The notes: generated by a model from the sequence alone, not told the origin. A stretch of DNA of 63,459 nucleotides from DATAAM01 sp036260075 (GCA_036260075.1 DATAAM010000241.1:1-63459), one strand, 5' to 3'; shown: positions 1 through 8,272, counted from the stretch's first letter. Numbers and translations are program-made.

Positions 1-35
1 TTCGCCGCACCCTTCCGACTCGGTGCTGCGACTTC

Positions 36-827
36 TTACTTCGATCCGGCTCGGGCGTGCCCCGTGGCCACGTCAACTGTCCGTAACGGTGCCCTCCCGC
101 GGCTCTCTAGGTCTGTGAGCTTCGGCGTCTGCACGAGTTGCTCGCTTGCCTGTTCCGACTCCAGCATGGGGAGCTTCAGCGTCCCATCCGCCGCAACCGT
201 CGCGATGTAGCCCCCATCGCGATGGACAATGTACAGCGAGGGCTCGTACTCGACGAGGGGACTATTGGCCTTGAGGAACATGACGACTCGGCCGAGCCCC
301 TTGAGCCCGGCGGCCATCAGGTCGAACTTGGCGGGATCGTCAAGTGGAAGCGCGACCTTGACCTGATCCGGTGACTGTGACGAGCCGATGCTCCGCTCGA
401 CGGTCACGGTCGCATGAATGGACCACCACAACCCGTTTGGCGCATCGAAGGGCGCGGGGGTGCCGCCTGGAGCATCGCAATCACCGACTAACGCGCCGGG
501 CTTCGTCACCACGCATCCCGGAATTGTGAAAGCCCTGCCCTTCTCGACGGCGGTGACAGTGCCCACGACCGCCAGATCGGACAACGGATGCACAACTCCG
601 TCCGAACGTCGGTATTCCACGTTCGGTAGGACGTCTGCCAGCGTCTCGTTCCAAGTGTCGAGACGCATGGCCCCTGATGTGCGCGCCTTCAGGAAGTCCG
701 TAACGTAATGCACTCCTTCCTCGGCACTTACTGTCTCGGAATCGCTGCCCCGAGTTGTTGCAACAAGGCCAAGCAGCGCCAGCACGGCCAAGGCTGCGGG
801 CACCACGAGCATCGGTCGTCGTCTCAT
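36..827 (-). CDS. Putative secreted or membrane-anchored protein of unknown function
   Basis: I do not recognise this 263-aa protein. The N-terminus (MRRRPMLVVPAALAVLALLG) is a basic stretch followed by a hydrophobic segment, so it is a signal peptide or single membrane anchor; the rest is soluble with no repeats. An upstream ATG at 890 gives 21 more residues and overlaps the preceding gene, but the ATG at 827 has a GGGAGAGG ribosome site 9 nt before it and puts the charged residues directly before the hydrophobic core, so I prefer it. It lies just downstream of the secreted metalloprotease gene on the same strand, probably in one transcript, which suggests both act outside the cell. Confidence 0.6.
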   Translation of the reverse strand: MRRRPMLVVPAALAVLALLGLVATTRGSDSETVSAEEGVHYVTDFLKARTSGAMRLDTWNETLADVLPNVEYRRSDGVVHPLSDLAVVGTVTAVEKGRAFTIPGCVVTKPGALVGDCDAPGGTPAPFDAPNGLWWSIHATVTVERSIGSSQSPDQVKVALPLDDPAKFDLMAAGLKGLGRVVMFLKANSPLVEYEPSLYIVHRDGGYIATVAADGTLKLPMLESEQASEQLVQTPKLTDLESRGRAPLRTVDVATGHARAGSK

Positions 828-877
828 CGGAATGATCCTCTCCCTGCTTCTGTCGGACGGTCGTTTCGCTGGCGCTT

Positions 878-1915
878 TCACGGTCTGCATGTCAGCGTTC
901 CGTTGAATCGATGAGCGACGACTTCACGGTTCGGTCCGTAGATGACGAGGTTCCCGTCCGTCTGGACCTCGAGGTAGCTGTTGTCGGGGCCTCGCCACGT
1001 GTCGGTATGGCAAGCTACGGCGCCGTTCGGCCAGCGGAGCACCAGATTTCCGTCGGTCTGCATTGTCGCCCTGATGCCTGAGCCGGGCCAACAGCAGGAG
1101 TCGCTGGCCCAGCGGGGGAACCACGTGGGGTCTCGCAAGACGAGGTTTCCGTCGTCCTGCTGGATGAGGGTCCACCGTCCGTCCCAGGACTTGAGTTGCC
1201 AGCCCGCGAACATCGTCTGGCCTCCGTAGAGCCTGAAGGGTCCACCGTTGATGTGCGCGACGTCGTGCTCGTTGTAGTTCTCGTGCCCCGTGTATCCCGC
1301 TTGGATGCAGCTGCCGTCCCGGTGGATCAGTCCCAAGGTGTGACCGACTTCGTGGCAAGCGACATTTCGCCGCGCTGTCCACGACGAGACGTTCATGTAG
1401 CTCAGGTCGTACCGGACTTCGGCTCGTTCGCACTTGTTGTTGCTCGTCAGCCCGACACACACCTCCAAGCCGACGGTTCCGCTTGTGAGTGGCCCGTCCC
1501 AGGTGATGAAGCAGTACGACACGTAATCCTGGTCGAACGCCACAACATCAGTGACCGAAGTGGACGACGACACCATCTGTGTGTCGACACCGGTCGGTTC
1601 GACGGCAGCGTTGCGAGCATGGTCCATTGATGTGGCCGTTGTCGGCTCAAGCGAGCTGTAGAAGAACGTGTGAGGATTGGGGTCCTGCATGTTGACGCCC
1701 TCGGTCCAGTCCGCACGGCTGCAATCTGTTGTCACTCCCGATGCGCCGGAGAAGTTGTTGGCGCTGGCCGGTTGTCCCGTAATGGGTAGCAGGATGGCTG
1801 CGAGAACGGCCATCACCATGGCGTAGGTGGTTCGTTGGCGACGCGTGTGACCTCGCTGCGAATCCATTGGCTGCCCCGGAGCCGATGTCGGCGCCCGGAG
1901 TCGGAAAACGTTCAC
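878..1915 (-). CDS. Secreted metzincin-like zinc metalloprotease with C-terminal bulb-type lectin domain
   Basis: The 345-aa product has a long basic N-region and a hydrophobic signal ending near ASA-NN (about residue 52). The central domain contains HEVGHTLGLIH (about residues 187-197), the extended zinc site HExxHxxGxxH of metzincin peptidases. The last 110 residues carry repeats of the DGNLVLR/DGNLVIY type found in mannose-binding bulb-type (GNA-like) lectins. So it is probably exported, binds glycans through the C-terminus and cleaves a protein substrate. The GTG at 1915 is preceded by AAAGGGG at 5 nt; an ATG at 1978 and an ATG at 1867 are alternatives. The motifs are clear, the substrate is unknown. 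Confidence 0.75.
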   Translation of the reverse strand: MNVFRLRAPTSAPGQPMDSQRGHTRRQRTTYAMVMAVLAAILLPITGQPASANNFSGASGVTTDCSRADWTEGVNMQDPNPHTFFYSSLEPTTATSMDHARNAAVEPTGVDTQMVSSSTSVTDVVAFDQDYVSYCFITWDGPLTSGTVGLEVCVGLTSNNKCERAEVRYDLSYMNVSSWTARRNVACHEVGHTLGLIHRDGSCIQAGYTGHENYNEHDVAHINGGPFRLYGGQTMFAGWQLKSWDGRWTLIQQDDGNLVLRDPTWFPRWASDSCCWPGSGIRATMQTDGNLVLRWPNGAVACHTDTWRGPDNSYLEVQTDGNLVIYGPNREVVAHRFNGTLTCRP

Positions 1916-2280
1916 TTCAACCCCTTTGATGTCATGGGGAAGAAGAAGGCGGCGTGCCGCCGCTTGGCCATCCCCCAACCCCCAGGTTTGTCAATTTACC
2001 GGACCTTTAAGGAGCGATTGGCTCCGTAGCTGCCTCATTTGTCTCTGTGGGAAGCCCCCTCTCGTCCTGTGTGTTGCGGCTGCCCGGCCGGCGCGTCGAG
2101 CGAAGCCCGCGTCGGCCCGGCAAGTAGTGCGACTGGCGAGCTTGGCGGACGAGTGTGACCCCCTCCCCCAGCCGCCGAGCTACGACGACCTACGCGCACG
2201 GCTCGCGTTTGCTGCGCTAGTTGTTGACCGACCCCCCATCTGGCCCTTTGACCCAGGCGTCCACAGCCAATCTAAGAACA

Positions 2281-2294
2281 TACTCTGTAGAGTA
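2281..2294. promoter_or_regulatory. Inverted repeat, possible operator of the XRE regulator
   Basis: TACTCT-GT-AGAGTA is a perfect 6-2-6 palindrome lying 30 nt before the likely GTG start of the downstream helix-turn-helix gene. Its size and place suit autoregulation by a dimeric XRE protein, but no binding evidence exists in the sequence. Confidence 0.35.
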
Positions 2295-2324
2295 CGGGCG
2301 TGCCGGGCCGCAACAGTCGGGGCC

Positions 2325-2591
2325 GTGGCCCAGGGACCGGGACGCGGACCCGAGGGGCTGGACGAGGCGTTCGGGCGCGTGCTGCGCGAGGCCAGGAAGT
2401 CGAAGGGGCTCACTCAGGAGGCCCTCGGCGCCGCGGGCGACATGCACCCGACCTACGTCAGCCTGCTCGAACGCGGGAAGAACTCGCCATCGTTGCGCGC
2501 CCTGTTCGTTCTGGCCGGCGCACTCGAGGTGAGGCCGTCGGAGTTGGTGGAGCGCGCCGAGGAAGAACTGCGCCGACCCACGTCTGCATAG
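2325..2591 (+). CDS. XRE-family helix-turn-helix transcriptional regulator
   Basis: This is a small (88 aa) DNA-binding protein. The core runs from FGRVLREARKSKGLTQEALG through TYVSLLERGKNSPSLRALF, the typical XRE/Cro-CI five-helix fold with GLTQ at helix 2 and SLLERGKNSPS in the recognition region. The same frame is open upstream to 1926, but that part is low-complexity and resembles no XRE protein, so I place the start at the GTG at 2325; it lacks a clear ribosome site. A palindrome upstream may be its operator. It could control the island genes around it. Confidence 0.65.
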   Translation: MAQGPGRGPEGLDEAFGRVLREARKSKGLTQEALGAAGDMHPTYVSLLERGKNSPSLRALFVLAGALEVRPSELVERAEEELRRPTSA

Positions 2592-2963
2592 TCCCGCCGC
2601 TCTCGGCAGGCTCGGCGTCGTCGGGTGCCACTCCAACGTTGCCGTCAAGAACACCGGTCTTCCTCCCCGTCGGCTCTCCGCAGAAGCAGCCGACACGCAG
2701 TACGACGATCGCGCTATCGACCCTGAGAGCGAACTTACGGACTCGGCAAATACGCGTCTATGGCGCAGCGAAGCAATTTCGGCTCTCGCTCAGGGGATTC
2801 GGCACAGGAATGTGGAAACCCACATCAACTCGGGTTGCCGGCTGTGGAGATCGACGGAGCGCCGTGCAGTGCCCTCGTGCTAGGGAGAAGTCGACCCTCG
2901 GCACCGCCAATGGTGTACGGCTCCGGTCGAACGGCGGCGTCAGGTTACGACGGAGGGGGAACA
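2592..2963. other. Non-coding interval between two regulators
   Basis: I see no supported gene, tRNA or strong hairpin in these 372 bases. They end in the strong ribosome site GGAGGGGG of the PucR-type gene and presumably hold its promoter. Confidence 0.4.
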
Positions 2964-4247
2964 TTGGGTCGAGACAACGGGCAACTCCCCGAAACGAGCG
3001 AGTACCGCCGCGTGGTGCTCGCAATCGCCAGGGCTCGCCTCGACGAGTTGGTCACGATGGTGCTCGATGCGGTGGTCTTCCTGCCCGGCTACACCAGTGA
3101 TTTTCGGCCGTCGTTTGCTGACGATGTGCGAAGCAGCGTGCGGTACACGACCGAGCGTTTCCTTGAAGCGCTCGTCGAGGAACGCTCGCTGTCAACCGAG
3201 GAACTCGTGTCGTTGACGATCATCGGTGCTCGTCGAGCCCACCTTCCCCGAGAGGTGGTCGTGACGGGCGCGGCCGCCGCCTGCGATGCCGGCCTCGACT
3301 TCCTGCTCGATGTGGCTCGCGAGGTTCCGGCTCCCGGGCCGGTTGCCGTTGCGGCCGTGCAGTGGTTCAAGTCTGCGCTGGCGCAGCTGCGGCAGGAGGC
3401 CGTCGAGGCGTTGAGAAAGGGGCACGCAAACGAGCAGGAACGTGCGCCGCAGACGCTCGCCCGTCGGCGGACATGGCTGGTCGACCGGTTGGTCTACGGG
3501 ATTTGGGACGAACCTGCGGAACTGGCCCGCGAAGCGACAGCGCTCGGCTGCGAGCTTGCGCCGCCATTTGCCCTTCTACTGGTGACGGCATCCGACAACA
3601 CAGACCTCGACAGCCTGCGGGCCGCGATCACAACTCTCGTGGAGAGGCTCCCAACCTCGATCGAAGGACCTGCTCGTCCGTTTCCGTCGGAGTGTCACGG
3701 CGTGATCCTGCTGCCTCGACATTCCGTCAGCGATGAAGCCGTCCTCGCCGGGTCGTTGGCCGAGGCGGCGGCGAAGTGCTCGGTGTACGTCGTCTGCCCG
3801 GACGCGGCCGCATCTGTGGCCGACCTGCCCACGACCTACTCCCGTACGGCGCGGGACCTCTCGTTGCCGAAGCGTGTCCACCTCCGGCCCGGAATCGTCA
3901 GTGCAGGGGATCTCGCCTACTACCGACTGATCACGCGTGCATCGCCAGAGGAGCTCGCCGATTTCGCCGAGCGGTTCGTGGGACCGCTACTGCGGAGCAA
4001 AGCCGCAGGGAAGCTTATCGAGACGCTGGAGGCCCTTTATCGAGCACCTGACGTCGCAAGCGCCGCGACTGCGCTCCAGGTTCACGAGAACACCGTGTAC
4101 TACCGCATCCGTACAACGACAGAGCTGACCGGCTGCGACCTCAGTGTCCCCGCCGAGGCTGACAAGGTCTTTGCCGCACTTCGCCTCCGATTCGCCATCG
4201 ACCCGGATGTGCTTCGCCCGGAGGACGGGGAAGGAGACGGCGGCTAG
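2964..4247 (+). CDS. PucR/CdaR-type transcriptional regulator
   Basis: The 427-aa protein ends in a PucR-type helix-turn-helix (about residues 360-412): ALQVHENTVYYRIRTTTEL followed by TGCDL, matching the family signature of a VHxNTVxYRLxxxxxLTGxDL segment. The preceding part is a long alpha-rich region and a GGDEF-like CdaR middle domain as expected for the family, which often senses small metabolites. The TTG at 2964 is preceded by GGAGGGGG at 5 nt, the best start signal in the area; an in-frame start at 2760 would add an unlikely tail. Its 3' end overlaps the convergent gene by 4 bases. The effector and target are unknown. Confidence 0.75.
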   Translation: MGRDNGQLPETSEYRRVVLAIARARLDELVTMVLDAVVFLPGYTSDFRPSFADDVRSSVRYTTERFLEALVEERSLSTEELVSLTIIGARRAHLPREVVVTGAAAACDAGLDFLLDVAREVPAPGPVAVAAVQWFKSALAQLRQEAVEALRKGHANEQERAPQTLARRRTWLVDRLVYGIWDEPAELAREATALGCELAPPFALLLVTASDNTDLDSLRAAITTLVERLPTSIEGPARPFPSECHGVILLPRHSVSDEAVLAGSLAEAAAKCSVYVVCPDAAASVADLPTTYSRTARDLSLPKRVHLRPGIVSAGDLAYYRLITRASPEELADFAERFVGPLLRSKAAGKLIETLEALYRAPDVASAATALQVHENTVYYRIRTTTELTGCDLSVPAEADKVFAALRLRFAIDPDVLRPEDGEGDGG

Positions 4248-4660
4248 GCGTCTTCGACGTTAAGCACCTTCCTCAACTCCTCGCCCACAAGGCCAAGCAC
4301 CTTGTCCAGAGTGCCCACCTCCGAGTGGAGAATGACGGTTCCACGCCATGTTGCTTCGTTCAACGTCAGCTCTCCGAGGACGATGCGACGCAGGTCGACA
4401 GGCTCGCAACGAACTTCGATGTGAGGGACGAATCCGTTGGGTCCGAGGTTCTCGGGCTGGGCCAGTAGGACGTTGCCGGCAGGCGTGAACATGACCCGAT
4501 GAACCCTGCGTGCCCCGGTATCGGCCAGGGTGAGCGAGACACGAAGGGAACGCCCGTCCAGGGCTGCACGCAGGTCGTCGGCGCGGCGACGCAGGCCTCG
4601 GAGCACGGCCACGAGGACACCCGTCGGATTTTCGACGCATCCATCGACCCACTCCGTCAT
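4244..4660 (-). CDS. Hypothetical protein, possibly SCP2-like
   Basis: This 138-aa soluble protein is not confidently recognised. Its pattern (an N-terminal helix with LRGLRRRADDLRAAL, then alternating strands such as GRSLRVSLTLADTGARR, and a C-terminal helix) is faintly like small SCP2-type lipid-binding domains, but I see no diagnostic motif. There is no signal peptide. It is convergent with the PucR-type regulator and overlaps its end by 4 bases, so the two transcripts share a terminator zone. Confidence 0.45.
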   Translation of the reverse strand: MTEWVDGCVENPTGVLVAVLRGLRRRADDLRAALDGRSLRVSLTLADTGARRVHRVMFTPAGNVLLAQPENLGPNGFVPHIEVRCEPVDLRRIVLGELTLNEATWRGTVILHSEVGTLDKVLGLVGEELRKVLNVEDA

Positions 4661-4699
4661 GAGACCCCGCAGCCTCCTCGGGGAATACTCGGGCTTCCG

Positions 4700-4722
4700 C
4701 CCCCTCCCGTGACGGGTGGGGG
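4700..4722. terminator. GC-rich hairpin before the small secreted protein gene
   Basis: CCCCCTCCCG and CGGGTGGGGG pair with one mismatch around a TGA loop. It lies between divergent genes at 4660 and 4786, so it may be a 5' leader structure rather than a true terminator. Confidence 0.3.
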
Positions 4723-4785
4723 GCAGAATTTGTGCATTCGGAGAGGCGACGTCACCCGGCGCGGCCTCGCGAGAGGGGAACAGCT

Positions 4786-5058
4786 ATGAATCGACTGCGT
4801 ATGTTCGCGGCGGCTGGCGTGCTCGGGTCCTCGGCGTTGCTCAGCACGGCCCCACCTGCCCGTGGTGAGTGTGTCTACGGGCTGGCCTATGTCGAGCGGG
4901 AGAACGCCCCGACGATCTGGTTGCTCGGCCCTGACCCCTGTGTCTATCCGACCGGTTGGAACCAAGTCGTTTTCGCCGGCCCGGTCGACGTCGGCCACGA
5001 CATGCCCGAGGGCGCTCCGAACCGTGTCTATGTCGAGGCTCGGGTGCCCGTTCCCTAA
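4786..5058 (+). CDS. Small secreted protein of unknown function
   Basis: This is a 90-aa protein with a clean signal peptide (MNRLRMFAAAGVLGSSALLS, cleavage near PARG-EC). Two cysteines follow, one at the mature N-terminus and one in DPCVYPTG, which could form a disulfide. A GAGAGGGGA ribosome site precedes the ATG. It converges on, and overlaps by 4 bases, the sigma-factor fusion gene, whose extracytoplasmic tail could act in the same compartment. The function is unknown. Confidence 0.6.
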   Translation: MNRLRMFAAAGVLGSSALLSTAPPARGECVYGLAYVERENAPTIWLLGPDPCVYPTGWNQVVFAGPVDVGHDMPEGAPNRVYVEARVPVP

Positions 5059-6197
5059 CTGCCCCCCGACTCGACGCCAGGCACGTTCCTGAGCACCGCG
5101 CACGCCTCGCGGACGAGGTTGCTCCGCTCGCATTTCACCTCGACCGACGTCTCTCCGTGCCCGGCGCCCATTGCGTCGACCCAATCGACGCGGACTCGGA
5201 CATACGAGTCCTCGGGGCCGATCCTGACCGCGGTGTCCGTCGAAGAGAGCATCAACGGCGCCGATGAGGCTTGGACCTCTCCCCCGGAGCGCTTTCCCTC
5301 GGCACGACCCGAACCGACCGATGACTTGACGGCGTAGTCGGTGCGTTCCGCGACAAGATGACGATCAGGCGTCGGAACAGGGACAGTCGAGCCCTCGGGC
5401 GGTTCTGACTTGGCGGAACGAACGGAGGCCGGGCGGGCGTCGGAGGAAACCGACTCGACACCGAGCATTGCCAGGGTTGCGAAGCCTGCTGCCATGCCGA
5501 CAGCCGCCCACGCCGGTCCGTCTCGAAGCAGCCCAGAGGCCCAGCGCATCCGATCACGCAGCCGAATTGCCCACAGGCGGGCGGCGGGCAGACCGAGCAT
5601 CACCCCTGCCGACTCCATCCGTGCCTCGTAGCGCCGACGAAAGCCTCGCCTTGCCCGAGCCAGAGCAGCGCGCACCGTGTCGGAGGACACCCCTTCGTCG
5701 GCGGCGATAACAGCAGGGGAATCAACGATGGAACGGGTGAGCAAGCGACGATGGCGCGCAGGCATGTCTCCTAGGACGCCATCGACAACGTGTCGCAGTT
5801 CGACGGCCTCCAGTGCGTCCTCGGGGCTTGGGCCGCTGCTGCGTCGGACGGCGTGCGGCTCGCCCGACGGAATCTCTCGATAGCCTCGCCAGTGGTCGGC
5901 GCAGGAGCGCCGGGCAAGCGTCACCAGCCAAGGCCACAGGGGGACCGTTAGGTCTACCCTCCCTCGACTGCGGTAGGCGCGTACCAACGTCTCCTGAAGT
6001 ACGTCGTCTACCGACGGCCGCGGAACGCGAGCTGCCACCACGCGGCGAAGTGCAGGCCCGTAGCTACGACTCAACTCGTCCCAGTCGATCTCCGGGCGTG
6101 TCCAGGTGTCGTCCGTCCCGGACGCTTCGGCACCAGTCAAGGCCACGACTTCCTCCGGTCCCCTCGCGGCGTGCTCTCGACACGCTATGGCCTGCAT
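5055..6197 (-). CDS. ECF-like sigma-70 factor fused to a transmembrane segment and an extracytoplasmic tail
   Basis: The first two-thirds of this 380-aa protein is an ECF sigma factor. Region 2 includes VDDVLQETLVRAYRSRGRVD and a helix with WPWLVTLARRSCADHWR; region 4 includes MPARHRRLL and GVSSDTVRAALARARRGF. After it comes one hydrophobic segment (AAVGMAAGFATLAMLG) and about 120 residues of apparently outside sequence. A sigma domain tethered to the membrane with an external tail suggests built-in envelope sensing, released perhaps by proteolysis. ATG 6197 has AGGA at 6 nt; the frame is open to 6332. The C-terminal domain is unrecognised. Confidence 0.7.
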   Translation of the reverse strand: MQAIACREHAARGPEEVVALTGAEASGTDDTWTRPEIDWDELSRSYGPALRRVVAARVPRPSVDDVLQETLVRAYRSRGRVDLTVPLWPWLVTLARRSCADHWRGYREIPSGEPHAVRRSSGPSPEDALEAVELRHVVDGVLGDMPARHRRLLTRSIVDSPAVIAADEGVSSDTVRAALARARRGFRRRYEARMESAGVMLGLPAARLWAIRLRDRMRWASGLLRDGPAWAAVGMAAGFATLAMLGVESVSSDARPASVRSAKSEPPEGSTVPVPTPDRHLVAERTDYAVKSSVGSGRAEGKRSGGEVQASSAPLMLSSTDTAVRIGPEDSYVRVRVDWVDAMGAGHGETSVEVKCERSNLVREACAVLRNVPGVESGGS

Positions 6198-6271
6198 CTT
6201 TCGTCCTGCACGGCCCTCCGACTCGGGACCCGGGCGGCTCCGAATGCCATGGCGACCGCGCACGGTTTCGG

Positions 6272-6321
6272 TCACTTTTCGATCAACGACCTTCCTGTGC
6301 CCACACCTGATCGAAAAGTGA
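6272..6321. repeat. Perfect 14-bp inverted repeat upstream of the sigma fusion gene
   Basis: TCACTTTTCGATCA at 6272-6285 is matched by TGATCGAAAAGTGA at 6308-6321, with a 22-base spacer. It is AT-rich for this DNA and sits about 75 bases before the sigma gene start and just before the integrase remnant. It may be an operator or a junction sequence of the older element. Confidence 0.55.
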
Positions 6322-6360
6322 TCGACCGACACCGGTCCAATCCCCGTGTGACACGAAGTC

Positions 6361-7110
6361 CTGGCACTCGACGCCTACTTCGACGAGTGGCTACCGGCAC
6401 GGCTGGTGGATGGTCGCCCGCTTCGACAGGCCACCAAAGACGGGTACGAGCAGCTCTGGAAGCGGAACATCAAGCCGGTGCTCGGTCGTCGTCAGCTTCG
6501 GGCGTTGCGACCCGACGCCATCCGCACCTGGCACGCGGAAGTCACTTCGAGAGGCGGGCAGGACCAGGCCGCGAAGTCGTACCGCCTTCTGCACGCCGTG
6601 CTGGCGACGGCAGAGGCTGACGAGTTGATTCGATCCAACCCTCATCACATCCCGGGCGCCGGACAAGAGCACGCCGAGGAGCGCCGATGATTTCGACGCC
6701 GATGGTGCTCGCTCTCGTGGAGGCCATCGGAGCGAGGTACGCCGCTCTGCTCCAGTCGATGGGATTCGGCAGCCTCCGCACCGGCGAAGCACTCGGCCTG
6801 CAGCGGTGCGACGTCGATCCGTTGCGCGGCGAGGTTCACGTCGTCGTGCAGGCGCAGGAGTTGAAGGGCAAGGGCCGCGCCGTCCTCGACCACGCGAAGA
6901 CCGACGCGGGCCGAAAGACAGTCGCGGTGCGAAGTGGTGATGGAGGCATGGCGCGCCTCGGGCACACGAGCTGGCGTGCCGTGCTGATCTACCAGCACGC
7001 CACTGCCGAGCGCGATCACAGGATCGCGAGCTTCCTCGACGAGCAGATCGCCGACGCGGAGACAGCGCCGGCCACGGGCCACGCAGCAGCCACGCGTGGG
7101 TTTTTGTGTC
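6361..7110 (+). pseudogene. Degraded tyrosine integrase
   Basis: Two frames carry integrase pieces. From 6361 to 6690 comes an N-terminal core-binding domain (FDEWLPARL, QATKDGYEQLWKRNIKPVLG, IRSNPHHIPGA). After a frame change near 6687 comes the first catalytic arginine region (SLRTGEALGLQRCDVD). The middle with the HxLRH box is missing, but the C-terminal end with GHTSWRAVLIYQHATAERD remains. There is no start and a TGA lies at 6349. The last codons are about 60 bases from the tRNA-Cys fragment at 7171, the usual position of an integrase beside its attachment site, so I read it as a relic of an earlier element in the same tRNA. Confidence 0.75.
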
Positions 7111-7170
7111 GGATGCCAGCGCACCGAAGCGACGCCGCCGCAAAAAGTCCCCTGACCAGCAGGAACAATG

Positions 7171-7216
7171 GGAGGCGGCGACCGGAATCGAACCGGTGTA
7201 CAGGGCTTTGCAGGCC
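7171..7216. repeat. Attachment site copy (tRNA-Cys 3' fragment), att 1
   Basis: This is an exact 46-base copy of 13867-13912, which contains the T-arm, acceptor 3' strand and anticodon region of tRNA-Cys. It is in direct orientation, and sequence similarity decays just beyond it. The fragment has no 5' half, so it is not a second tRNA gene but the far end of an integrated element. Confidence 0.85.
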
Positions 7217-7263
7217 GCTGCCTGACCCTGAGAACTCCCTGGTCAGCGGCAGTTTACGCGGTG

Positions 7264-7284
7264 GGTGGGGAGCAGGTGGGGAGC
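7264..7284. repeat. Tandem 10-bp repeat near the att site
   Basis: GGTGGGGAGC is present twice, separated by one A, 48 bases inside the att copy. Short direct repeats beside an att core are typical arm-type integrase or excisionase sites; that role is inferred. Confidence 0.4.
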
Positions 7285-7327
7285 GGAATCCGGGCGCGTG
7301 GCGCGTCGTCGCGGGCCGTGGCGGTCA

Positions 7328-7507
7328 TCACTCGTTGACGGCCGCCCAGAAGGCTTCGGACTCCCCGTCGGTCAGATCCTCGATGACGAACGACTCCTCG
7401 CCGGTCCAAGGCTTGATGCTCGCCATCTGCTCGTCAATCGACCTGTTGCGCCAGAAGGCGTCGGGATCGAACGGCCAGTCCGATTTCTCGTGCTTGGGTT
7501 CGTCCAT
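7328..7507 (-). CDS. Small acidic protein downstream of the toxin gene
   Basis: The 59-aa product starts MDEPKHEKSDWPFDPDAFWR and is rich in Asp, Glu and Trp. GGAG lies 8 nt before the ATG at 7507; a GTG two codons earlier is worse placed. It follows vapC on the same strand after a 90-base gap. I recognise no family. Acidic small proteins on mobile elements can be antitoxins or inhibitors, but nothing here proves it. Confidence 0.5.
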   Translation of the reverse strand: MDEPKHEKSDWPFDPDAFWRNRSIDEQMASIKPWTGEESFVIEDLTDGESEAFWAAVNE

Positions 7508-7596
7508 CGGCACGCCTCCGGCAGGTCCCTGTGCGCGAGCGTACGGAATCGTTCAGGTTTGGCGGTCGCATTTCCGGCCGGCGAAGACGGTTGTGG

Positions 7597-7995
7597 TCAG
7601 GCGTCGACCTCGTCGGGGTGCTGGACGCGAATGTCGCGCATGGGGAAGTCGCTCGTGTTGTGGGTCACGAGCACGGCACCGTGGACACGGGCGGTGCCTG
7701 CGACGAGGGCGTCGGGCGTGTGGATCGTGCGACCACGCCGTGCCCACTCGGCCTGATAGCGACCGGCTCGGTGAGCCGCCTCTCGATCCGTGGGTATGAA
7801 GCGCAGACGGTCGAGCAGGGCTTCGGCTCGCGGCCGCTCACGCGGCCGAAGTCCGGCCTCGACCTCGGCGAGGTTCACGCACGTCGTGCCAAGAGTGTCG
7901 CCCCGGGTCACGAGGCGCAGCATCATCGACGCAATCGCCTCACGCCCCCGGAGCCATTCGATCAGGACGGTGCTATCGAGCAGGTACGTCGTCAG
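7597..7995 (-). CDS. vapC: VapC-like PIN-domain toxin, probable CTG start
   Basis: Translation from 7995 gives 132 aa, the normal length for a VapC ribonuclease. It begins with TYLLDSTVLIEWLRG, which supplies the first PIN-domain aspartate, continues with the NLAEVEAGL segment (second acidic residue), and ends with TPDALVAGTARVHGAVLVTHN containing the later Asp and the VTHN motif. VapC proteins cleave tRNA or rRNA and are held by VapB. The only codon that can start this frame before the first Asp is CTG at 7995, with GGGGAG 7 nt upstream; the first ATG (7926) would delete the catalytic Asp. It overlaps vapB by 23 bases. Confidence 0.75.
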   Translation of the reverse strand: MTTYLLDSTVLIEWLRGREAIASMMLRLVTRGDTLGTTCVNLAEVEAGLRPRERPRAEALLDRLRFIPTDREAAHRAGRYQAEWARRGRTIHTPDALVAGTARVHGAVLVTHNTSDFPMRDIRVQHPDEVDA

Positions 7996-8236
7996 TGGTC
8001 AGCTCCCCACGCCGAGACGTGCGCACCCACTCCTTTACCGACTCCGTGTCTCGCCAGTGGGGGTAGTCCTTGTCTCGGAGCACGCCTGCGCCTTCGCGGA
8101 TCGCCGCCTCCAGTTCAAGGCGGTCCAGCTTCTCCCGCGCCGCATCCTCCAAGAACCGGCTGCGCCCTCGCTGGCCGACCTTGTCGTCGATCGCTTTGAC
8201 CAACTCGTCGTCGAGGATCACATGCGTCCGCGCCAT
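7973..8236 (-). CDS. vapB: VapB-like antitoxin, ribbon-helix-helix
   Basis: The 87-aa protein begins MARTHVILDDELVKAIDDKV, a ribbon-helix-helix strand and helix, and its C-terminus (YPHWRDTESVKEWVRTSR) would wrap the toxin. AGGAGG lies 5 nt before the ATG. It is the first gene of the pair, as usual. Two copies of AGTCCCAC between the -10 element and the start are the likely operator for self-repression. The pair probably stabilises the element or acts as an abortive defence. Confidence 0.8.
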   Translation of the reverse strand: MARTHVILDDELVKAIDDKVGQRGRSRFLEDAAREKLDRLELEAAIREGAGVLRDKDYPHWRDTESVKEWVRTSRRGELTTDDVPAR

Positions 8237-8248
8237 GGCGGCCTCCTA

Positions 8249-8272
8249 AGTCCCACAGGTAGTCCCACTATA
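8249..8272 (-). promoter_or_regulatory. vapBC promoter and operator
   Basis: On the minus strand a TATAGT -10 element (8272-8267) is followed by GTGGGACT at 8268-8261 and again at 8256-8249, a direct repeat with 12-base period, then the AGGAGG site. The arrangement suits two antitoxin dimers binding side by side. I see no good -35. Confidence 0.5.

Noticed and set aside
1926..2324. N-terminal 130 codons of the XRE regulator frame
   Set aside because: Low complexity and no similarity to the family; contains a likely operator, so it is treated as upstream DNA.
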